From positions 1 to 8,200 of the forward strand of contig JACRCS010000528.1 in the NCBI GenBank assembly GCA_016218905.1: a stretch of 8,200 bases of DNA, read 5' to 3'. Below the pieces are notes generated by a model, which searched no databases, was not told the origin of the DNA, and saw only the letters and a program-made list of their open reading frames with translations. The position numbers and the translations under genes were made by a program. Positions 1 through 5,684 of this stretch are shown piece by piece; position 1 is the first letter of the stretch, and each line of letters opens with the position of its first letter. This DNA is from Deltaproteobacteria bacterium. Lineage in GTDB: Bacteria > Desulfobacterota_C > Deferrisomatia > Deferrisomatales > JACRMM01.

Positions 1-1192
1 GGATTCGGGGATGCTGCCACTCGGCGCTCTTGTTGAGGGCGACGACTCCCCGGTCGCCGCGGGCGAAGACGAGGAAGGCATCGGCCTCGAAGAGGGGGCG
101 CTGCGGAGACCCGTGAACGGCGTTGTGGAAGGCGACCATCGCCGCGAGGTCGGCGCGACGCCAAGCTTCATTCCACCGATCGCGGTCGCATGGGTACTTC
201 TCGGCGCTCTCGTTCTGATCGGAGAAGACGAGCGGCACTCCGCCGTCCCGGGAGAGGAGATAGGCCTTGGCGAGGAACTCGTCCTGGGGGTCGAGCAGCT
301 GCCAACGAAAGCCGTCGTTGTACGGGATGTCGTGGGTGACGGCGAAGGTCACCGCCCGCTTCCAGGGGAGCGCCTGGCGGTAGGCTGCGGGATCGACGAG
401 CTCCCGGAGGCTCCCGCCCGGGGAGAAGGCGCGGCGAAGCGTCTCGTGGAGGGGAAAGTCGTAGTAGGAGATCGACGTCGACTCGAGGAGCGGCCACAGG
501 AAGATGCTCTCTTCACGGTCATTGGCGGTGAGCGCCTCGCCGAAGACGAACTCCCCCTCCAGCTCCGGCACCTGGAACACCTTCGCCACGTGCTCGTACG
601 GGAGGTGCTTGATCGCGTCGATCCTGTAGCCGTCGAAGCCGAGCGCGTTGAGGGCGGCGAGGCACGTTCGCTGCTGCGCGATGACCCAATCGTTGAGATC
701 CAGATCGGGCAGTCCCGAGAGCCATCGCTCTTCACACTCCCGCCGGTCGTGCCAGTTCACGATATCCCCGCAGGCATTGAAGTCCCAGGGACTGAAGAGG
801 CCCACGTCCAGGTCGCCGTACAGGCGGTCGGCCTCGAACGAGGCTCGCTCCGACCTGTATCGCTCGAGCTCCGCGGAGCCGGGGAAGTTGTAGGGATCCG
901 GCCGGCCTTTCTCGTTGGCCATATGGTTGAAGACGACGTCGGTATAGACCCGAAGTCCCACCTCGTGGAGAGCGCGGATCGCCTCCTCGAGCTCCGCCTT
1001 CCGGCCGAGAAACGACCGGATGACGCGGTAATCCTTGGGTTGATAGCGCTGCCACCACTCGCCCCCGCCCGCATCGCTGTACAAGGGCGGGGGGAGGAGA
1101 ACGGCGCCGTAGCCTACCTCGGCAACCGCGCGAGCTCGGCTCGCGAGCTCGGAATAGCGCCAGTTGAAGGCGTGGAGGATCACGTCGCGCAT
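1..1192 (-). CDS. GH13 alpha-amylase family glycoside hydrolase, C-terminus cut by the window edge
   Basis: The reading frame from ATG at 1192 down to the window edge is open for 397 codons and has no stop, so the gene is partial at its 3' end. All four classic GH13 motifs are present in order: region I DVVFNH (residues 85-90), region II GFDGYRIDAIKH (185-196) with the expected nucleophile Asp192, region III FVFGEAL (215-221) with acid/base Glu219, and region IV FAVTHD (283-288) with Asp288. Residues 372-390 (AFLVFARGDRGVVALNKSA) look like the C-terminal beta-sandwich domain of alpha-amylases, so little of the protein is missing. Known family role: retaining hydrolysis of alpha-1,4-glucans. 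No signal peptide is visible (MRDVILHAFN leads straight into the barrel), which suggests a cytoplasmic enzyme unless the true start lies elsewhere. The start is supported by GAGG at 1202-1205, 9 nt upstream. Exact specificity (alpha-amylase, maltogenic or related) cannot be read from sequence alone. Confidence 0.93.
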   Translation of the reverse strand, partial: MRDVILHAFNWRYSELASRARAVAEVGYGAVLLPPPLYSDAGGGEWWQRYQPKDYRVIRSFLGRKAELEEAIRALHEVGLRVYTDVVFNHMANEKGRPDPYNFPGSAELERYRSERASFEADRLYGDLDVGLFSPWDFNACGDIVNWHDRRECEERWLSGLPDLDLNDWVIAQQRTCLAALNALGFDGYRIDAIKHLPYEHVAKVFQVPELEGEFVFGEALTANDREESIFLWPLLESTSISYYDFPLHETLRRAFSPGGSLRELVDPAAYRQALPWKRAVTFAVTHDIPYNDGFRWQLLDPQDEFLAKAYLLSRDGGVPLVFSDQNESAEKYPCDRDRWNEAWRRADLAAMVAFHNAVHGSPQRPLFEADAFLVFARGDRGVVALNKSAEWQHPRI

Positions 1193-1256
1193 GGGTGTGG
1201 ACCTCGAGCACTGGGGGAAGTGTCCATCCGGGAAGGTGCCTTTCCGAATGGAGTTG

Positions 1257-1341
1257 TCAGTCTTCAGTTTTCAGTCATGAGTTGAAAAAGACAAGTGTCA
1301 TGTGGGTTTTTGGGTCGAAGACTACTCACTGCCTACTGAGG
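1257..1341. repeat. Two blocks of degenerate heptanucleotide repeats
   Basis: Block one (1257-1277) is three consecutive heptamers TCAGTCT, TCAGTTT, TCAGTCA. Block two (1321-1341) is three heptamers sharing ACT at the same phase: ACTACTC, ACTGCCT, ACTGAGG. The blocks are separated by an A/T-rich linker with short homopolymer runs. Short heptameric tandem repeats of this general kind are known in intergenic DNA of several bacteria, for example the STRR repeats of cyanobacteria. Equivalence to any named family is not claimed. Function is unknown; they may simply be slippage-prone spacer DNA. Confidence 0.5.
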
Positions 1342-1425
1342 GCGCCCCGGGGAACTCCGCACCGGACGAAGAGTAGCAGGCCCTGCCCGTTTCGCTCGGA
1401 GTCTGCGTACATTTCGTGTCGGCCA

Positions 1426-1442
1426 CCTGCAGCCCGTGCAGG
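1426..1442 (+). other. Small perfect hairpin in the upstream region of the large membrane-protein gene
   Basis: CCTGCA (1426-1431) and TGCAGG (1437-1442) are perfectly complementary around a 5-nt loop. There is no T tract after it, so it is not a terminator. If transcription starts upstream, it would be a structured element in the 5' leader; it could equally be a protein-binding dyad or chance in GC-rich DNA. Confidence 0.3.
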
Positions 1443-1529
1443 CTCGGCATAGCTGGGAAAACGGGCGGCGGCCGGAAAGCATCCGTCCGCACGGCAGTTC
1501 CTGAGCGGCACGGTCCGGAGGAGCTACTG

Positions 1530-1581
1530 GCATGGTCGCTGCACTCCTCGGGAGAAAGCACTGAGGAGGGAGCGACCATGC
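1530..1581 (+). promoter_or_regulatory. Hairpin sequestering the Shine-Dalgarno and start codon of the large membrane-protein gene
   Basis: CATGGTCGCT (1531-1540) is the exact reverse complement of AGCGACCATG (1571-1580), and a flanking G1530-C1581 pair extends it to 11 bp. After a 3x2 internal loop, CTCCTCGG (1544-1551) pairs with CTGAGGAG (1561-1568), 8 bp including one G-U pair, around a 9-nt loop. The right side contains the Shine-Dalgarno GAGGAGGG (1563-1570) and the ATG (1578-1580), so most of the initiation region is base-paired. This predicts low translation unless the structure is opened, for example by ribosomes on the embedded leader ORF. As DNA the same inverted repeat could instead serve as an operator. 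Confidence 0.65.
1532..1564 (+). CDS. Putative 10-residue leader peptide (MVAALLGRKH) upstream of the large membrane-protein gene
   Basis: ATG at 1532 opens a 10-codon frame ending in TGA at 1562-1564. It is preceded by GGAGGAG (1517-1523) with 8 nt spacing, a near-ideal Shine-Dalgarno. Its codons form the left arm and loop of the hairpin that buries the next gene's ribosome-binding site and start codon, and its stop overlaps the first base of that downstream GAGGAGGG. The downstream ATG lies 13 nt after the leader stop. This is the geometry of translational coupling or translational attenuation, as known for erm-type leaders; application to this gene is inference. The peptide resembles no leader I recognise. 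The codons AGA-AAG-CAC near its end could slow ribosomes in a GC-rich genome, but that is speculative. Confidence 0.45.
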   Translation: MVAALLGRKH

Positions 1582-4500
1582 GAAACAGACCGGCAACCGA
1601 CCTCCAGTCCGTCCGAACGAAGCCGAGTCCTTCCAGAATCGCTCGGAACCTCTTCCTCTTCCTGTTCGTCTTCGCGTCGGGCGCTTCCTCGGCCGCGGCC
1701 TCGGACGTCCCCAGGGAACTCGAGCCGTGGGTCCCCTGGGCCATGCACGGCCTGGAGCCGCTCCTCTGCCCGAGCGACTGGAACGCGCCGGAGAGCCGGC
1801 ACTGCGCCTGGCCGGGCCCGCTGGAGGTCTCGGTGAGCACTTCCGGCGGGCAATTCTCGCACTCCTGGCGGACCTATGCAGAGGAGTGGGTCGGCCTGCC
1901 GGGAGGCGAAAGGCAGTGGCCGCAGGAGGTCTCGGCGAACGGGAGGCGAGTCCCGGTCGTCCCTCGCAACGGGGTGCCGTCGGTTCGGCTCCCCGCCGGC
2001 GAGCACGTCCTCACGGGCGCCTTTGCCTGGGGGGCCCTGCCCGAGACGCTGCTCGTCCCGAAAGAGGTCGGCCTCGTCCGGCTCTCCGTGGCGGGAAGCC
2101 CTGTGCCGCGGCCCTTTCGGGACGAGGAGGGACGGCTCTGGCTCCAGCCGCGCGACGCCGGCCACGCGCAAACATCTGCGACGGAGCTCCAGGTCTTCCG
2201 GAAGATCTCCGACGGAGTCCCCTTGCTGCTCGAAACCCGGATTCAGGTGAACGCCTCCGGCCCGCCCCGGGAAGTCGTCCTGGGCCGCCCCGTGCTCCAG
2301 GGCTTCGCCCCTCACGCGCTCCGGTCTGCCATCCCCGCCAGACTGGACCCTGACGGAACGCTTCGGGCGCAGGTGCGTCCTGGCGCGTGGACCCTCACGA
2401 TCGAGGCTCACTCGTCAGGACCGATGGACAGGATCGCCGCGCCCACGAGTGCGGCCCCCTGGCCCGCTACCGAGGTCTGGTCCTTTCAGGCGGAGAACCA
2501 CGTGCGCCTCGTAGAACCCGCGGGCGCGCCCCGCGTCGACCCCGAACAGACGGCCCTTCCCGTGGAGTGGCGGGCGCTCCCCGCCTTCCGGATGGAGCGC
2601 GGCGGCGCCCTGGTGTTCAAGGTCATCCGCAGGGGGGACCCGATCCCGGAACCGGATCGGCTCACGATCCGCAAGACCCTATGGCTCGACTTCGACGGGC
2701 GCGGGTACACCGTGCACGATGCGGTCTCCGGGGTGGTGACCCGCACGTGGCGCCTCGAGACCGCGCCCGGCGTCGCGCTCGGAAGTGCGTCGGTGAACGG
2801 CGAGGACCGGTTCATCACGAAGACCGACGCGAAGGCCGGCTTCGGGGTCGAGGTCCGGCAGGGTTCCCTCGAGCTTGCAACCGACAGCCGAATCGAAGCT
2901 CGCCCGAACCGGCTCTCCGCCGTGGGGTGGGCGTTCGACGTGGAGAAGGCTGCGGCGACCCTCCACCTTCCCCCCGGCTGGGGACTTCTGGCCGCACTCG
3001 GGGTCGACAACCAACCCGACACCTGGCTGCAACGCTGGAACCTGCTCGACCTCTTCCTCGTCCTCGTGATCTCTCTCGCCGGGGCGAAGCTCTTCGGCAG
3101 ATGGACCGGCGCCCTCTTCGTGGCGGCGCTCGGGCTCACGTGGCACACGAACGGTGCTCCCCAGTACCTGTGGCTGCACGTGCTCGTCGGAGCCGCGCTC
3201 ACGCGGTTCCTCCAAGCCGAGCGGTGGCAAAGCTGGGCGCGAGGCTATCTCTACGGAACGCTCCTCCTCACTGCCCTCCTGTGTCTCGGGCTCGCCGTGC
3301 AAGAAGCCAGACTCGCCCTCTATCCGCAGCTCGAGTACGCCGCCCGCTCCTTTCGGCCGACGCTCCCCCCTCTCGCGGCGCAGAAGCCCGTTGCTCCGGG
3401 GCCCGTCCCGTCCGCGGCTCCCGCGCGCGACCTCTCCGCCCACTACGATCCGAGGGCCAACGTCCAGACCGGCCCGGGGTTGCCGGCCTGGACCTGGAAC
3501 CGCGTCGACCTGCAGTGGAACGGTCCCGTGCGGCGAGACCAGACGGTCACCTTGCTGTATCTGCCTCCTCTCGCGACGCGAACCCTCCGGATCCTGAAGA
3601 TTGCAGGGCTCGCGGCCCTCCTGTGGAGGCTCTTTCGGACCGTTCCCCCTCCGCCCCGAGCGCTCGGCCTCGCCCGCTCGAGCGCGGCCGCGGCGTTCCT
3701 TCTCGCCGTCTGCCTCTGGCCGGGCCGCCCCGCCCATGCCGAAGCCGCCTCGTTCCCACCGAAGGAGCTCCTCGACCAGATCCCGGCGAGGCTGGCCGAG
3801 CCGAAGGCGTGCGCTGCGAACTGCGCCGCGGTCCCCCGCTTGCACGTCGACGCGCACGGAGACGTTCTGCGCCTTCGTTGCGAACTCCACGCCGGTGCCG
3901 CGGTCAGCGCGCCCCTTCCCGGCGGCTCCGGTCAGTGGATGCCGGAGATCGTCCGGATCGTTGGGAAGCAGCCTGCGCGGGTCACCCGCCGGGACGACGG
4001 CACGCTGTGGGCGGACTTCACCGCAGGCGTCCACGAACTCCTGCTGGAGGGGACGCTCCGGCCGGAGACGTCGAACATCACGATCCCCCTCCCGCTACGG
4101 CCGCAGCGGGTCACGGTCTCGGCCCCCGGCTGGTCGGTGGAGGGAGTCCGGGAGGACCTCACGTCCGAGTCGGAAATCCGCCTTTCGCGCACCCTTGCCG
4201 AGAAGGGAATCGGGGACGGCACCCACCGCCCCACCGCTCTGCCGCCGCTCCTTCGGCTCGAACGGACCTTCCTGCTGGGGCTCGACTGGAGGATCCACAA
4301 CCGGCTGACGCGCCTTTCGCCCGCAGGCGTCGGGGCGCTTCTCCAGGTTCCCCTCCTGCCGGGCGAGTCGGTCACGACCGACGGCTTCCACGCGACGGCG
4401 GGGTTCCTTCAGGTGGGTCTCGGTGCCGGAGAGTCCGAGATCGAGTGGGATTCGACCCTCGCGCCCGGGCCCTCCCTATCGATCCGCGCACCCGGAACGG

Positions 4501-5684
4501 CGCAGTGGGTCGAAAGCTGGGCCTTCGATGTGGCTCCGCTCTGGCACGTGCAGCAGACGGCAGGGATCGCCCCCGTCCACCACAGGGCGCCGGAAGGGCG
4601 ATGGCTCCCGAAGTGGCAGCCCTGGCCGGGCGAATCGCTCTCGCTCTCGGTCCTGAGGCCGGCCGGCGTCGAAGGACGGACGCTCACGATCGAGACGAGT
4701 TCTCTCGAGACGAGTCCCGGACGCCAGGCCACCCTCGACGAGCTCAGGTTTCGCTACCGGAGTTCCCAGGGCGGCCAGCACACGGTGACCCTTCCCCGGG
4801 GTGCCGTCCTCGATACGGTGGAGATCGACGCGGCCGCCCAGCCCGTCCGCCAGGAGGGTCAAAGGGTTCCCCTCCCCATCACCCCGGGCAGCCACGACGT
4901 GAAGCTCAAGTGGAAGACGGACGAGAGCGCAGGCCTCCTGACGCGCACCTCGAAGGTCGATCTCGGGTCCCCGAGCGTGAACCACTCGCTCTCGGTTTCC
5001 ATGCCGAGGAACCGCTGGGTCCTGGCGGCGTTCGGACCGCGCCTCGGTCCGGCGGTGCTCTTCTGGGCAGTCGTTCTCGTCCTGCTCGTCGTCTCGTTCG
5101 GACTGACCAAGGTTCCCTTCGTGCGGGAACCCTGGACCACGTGGTTTCTTCTGGGGATCGGCCTGACCCAATCCTCCCTCTGGGCGTTCGCGCTCATCGT
5201 GGCTTGGTTCGTCCTGATCGGGTTGCGCGGACGGAAGGTGCCGTCTCCCCGGTATCACCGCCTCGTTCAAGGGGGGCTCATCCTTCTGACGCTCGTGGCC
5301 GCCGGGCAGTTGCTCGACGCGGTTCGGCAGGGACTCCTGGGCAACCCGGAGATGCAGATCGTCGGAAACGGCTCGTCCTTCGGGGAGCTCCGCTGGTACG
5401 CGGACCGCCTTCGGAGCGTGCCTCCGCAAGCGCTCGTGTTTTCGCTCCCCATGGCGGTGTACCGCGGCTTGATGCTCTCCTGGGCCCTCTGGCTGGCCGC
5501 GTCCGTGCTCCGTTGGGCCAGGTGGGCCTGGACTTCCTTCAATGAAGGGGGCATCTGGCCGGGACCTCGGACGGGTCCCGGCCTTTTCCGCCTCCGTCGA
5601 GCTGCCCCCCAAGGGGCACCCGGCCCTGCGTCGTCTCCTACGCCTGCTCGCCCTTCAGGGGCGTGCTTTCGATGTGAAAGGTGA
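1578..5684 (+). CDS. Large uncharacterised membrane/periplasmic protein built from two tandem homologous units
   Basis: This 1368-residue protein has no family that I recognise. The start at 1578 is chosen because GAGGAGGG (1563-1570) lies 7 nt upstream and the protein then opens with a basic n-region and a hydrophobic core (residues 24-41, NLFLFLFVFASGASSAAA), a signal peptide or anchor. The frame is open back to 1416, but those 54 extra codons would bury the signal. A beta-rich ectodomain (about 45-480) with a Cys pair (64, 76) is followed by a membrane bundle (about 487-575), a Pro/Ala-rich loop and a helix (667-686). A second signal-like segment (702-722, ending PAHAEA) then starts a similar unit: ectodomain 725-1145 with Cys745/749, membrane bundle about 1155-1247, final helix 1291-1312. 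No catalytic motif is visible, so an envelope structural, sensory or transport-related role can only be guessed. The last 40 residues are Pro/Gly/Arg-rich, overlap the convergent gene by 47 bp and lie across a terminator hairpin, so they may be a read-through tail. Confidence 0.85.
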   Translation: MRNRPATDLQSVRTKPSPSRIARNLFLFLFVFASGASSAAASDVPRELEPWVPWAMHGLEPLLCPSDWNAPESRHCAWPGPLEVSVSTSGGQFSHSWRTYAEEWVGLPGGERQWPQEVSANGRRVPVVPRNGVPSVRLPAGEHVLTGAFAWGALPETLLVPKEVGLVRLSVAGSPVPRPFRDEEGRLWLQPRDAGHAQTSATELQVFRKISDGVPLLLETRIQVNASGPPREVVLGRPVLQGFAPHALRSAIPARLDPDGTLRAQVRPGAWTLTIEAHSSGPMDRIAAPTSAAPWPATEVWSFQAENHVRLVEPAGAPRVDPEQTALPVEWRALPAFRMERGGALVFKVIRRGDPIPEPDRLTIRKTLWLDFDGRGYTVHDAVSGVVTRTWRLETAPGVALGSASVNGEDRFITKTDAKAGFGVEVRQGSLELATDSRIEARPNRLSAVGWAFDVEKAAATLHLPPGWGLLAALGVDNQPDTWLQRWNLLDLFLVLVISLAGAKLFGRWTGALFVAALGLTWHTNGAPQYLWLHVLVGAALTRFLQAERWQSWARGYLYGTLLLTALLCLGLAVQEARLALYPQLEYAARSFRPTLPPLAAQKPVAPGPVPSAAPARDLSAHYDPRANVQTGPGLPAWTWNRVDLQWNGPVRRDQTVTLLYLPPLATRTLRILKIAGLAALLWRLFRTVPPPPRALGLARSSAAAAFLLAVCLWPGRPAHAEAASFPPKELLDQIPARLAEPKACAANCAAVPRLHVDAHGDVLRLRCELHAGAAVSAPLPGGSGQWMPEIVRIVGKQPARVTRRDDGTLWADFTAGVHELLLEGTLRPETSNITIPLPLRPQRVTVSAPGWSVEGVREDLTSESEIRLSRTLAEKGIGDGTHRPTALPPLLRLERTFLLGLDWRIHNRLTRLSPAGVGALLQVPLLPGESVTTDGFHATAGFLQVGLGAGESEIEWDSTLAPGPSLSIRAPGTAQWVESWAFDVAPLWHVQQTAGIAPVHHRAPEGRWLPKWQPWPGESLSLSVLRPAGVEGRTLTIETSSLETSPGRQATLDELRFRYRSSQGGQHTVTLPRGAVLDTVEIDAAAQPVRQEGQRVPLPITPGSHDVKLKWKTDESAGLLTRTSKVDLGSPSVNHSLSVSMPRNRWVLAAFGPRLGPAVLFWAVVLVLLVVSFGLTKVPFVREPWTTWFLLGIGLTQSSLWAFALIVAWFVLIGLRGRKVPSPRYHRLVQGGLILLTLVAAGQLLDAVRQGLLGNPEMQIVGNGSSFGELRWYADRLRSVPPQALVFSLPMAVYRGLMLSWALWLAASVLRWARWAWTSFNEGGIWPGPRTGPGLFRLRRAAPQGAPGPASSPTPARPSGACFRCER
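4690..4715 (+). repeat. Pair of 11-bp direct repeats inside the large membrane-protein gene
   Basis: TCGAGACGAGT occurs at 4690-4700 and again at 4705-4715, a 15-bp period that keeps the reading frame and encodes ETSSLETS. It looks like a small in-frame duplication within the second ectodomain. No function is implied. Confidence 0.5.
5557..5587 (+). terminator. Rho-independent-type terminator for the plus-strand gene, lying inside its open frame
   Basis: GGCCGGGACC (5557-5566) and GGTCCCGGCC (5574-5583) form a perfect 10-bp, almost all-GC stem with a 7-nt loop, followed at once by TTTT (5584-5587). The T run is short but correctly placed for plus-strand transcription; there is no T run for the minus-strand direction. 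The hairpin begins about 100 bp before the stop codon of the plus-strand frame, which is unusual. Confidence 0.65.

Larger units (their letters stand above)
1193..1516. other. Divergent intergenic region without a supported gene
   Basis: This stretch separates the amylase gene (minus) from the large membrane-protein gene (plus), so it should carry promoters for both. No pair of -35/-10 hexamers is good enough to call. The part from about 1250 to 1345 is clearly richer in A/T than its surroundings and contains short heptad-like repeats. The part from 1345 to 1516 is GC-rich and contains one small perfect hairpin. The overlapping open frames here have no coding character and no convincing ribosome-binding sites. 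Confidence 0.6.

Noticed and set aside
11..1285. Long plus-strand open frame of 424 codons
   Set aside because: It lies antisense to the amylase frame, which shows all four GH13 motifs in order. The plus-strand translation is acidic, Gly/Glu/Val-rich and has no family signature; it is a GC-bias shadow.
1460..1550. Riboswitch-like segment; the minus strand of 1534-1551 resembles the start of the SAH (ahcY) riboswitch motif, CCGAGGAGTGCAGC
   Set aside because: The following conserved blocks and the pseudoknot complement are absent, the orientation points away from the adjacent gene, and no methionine-cycle gene is nearby. The plus strand does not match GEMM, cobalamin or other motifs well enough either.
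1416..1577. Upstream start at 1416 for the large membrane protein
   Set aside because: It would add 54 residues before a clear signal peptide and has no good Shine-Dalgarno, whereas ATG 1578 has GAGGAGGG at the right distance.
2679..4034. Minus-strand open frame of 451 codons inside the large membrane-protein gene
   Set aside because: Charged, low-complexity composition and no usable start signal; antisense shadow of a GC-rich gene.
2387..5545. Plus-strand open frame of 1052 codons overlapping the large membrane-protein gene
   Set aside because: It is Arg/Pro-rich throughout with no membrane segments or motifs, in contrast to the signal peptide and repeated domains of the chosen frame. Only its terminal TGA is of interest, as a possible end point after a frameshift.
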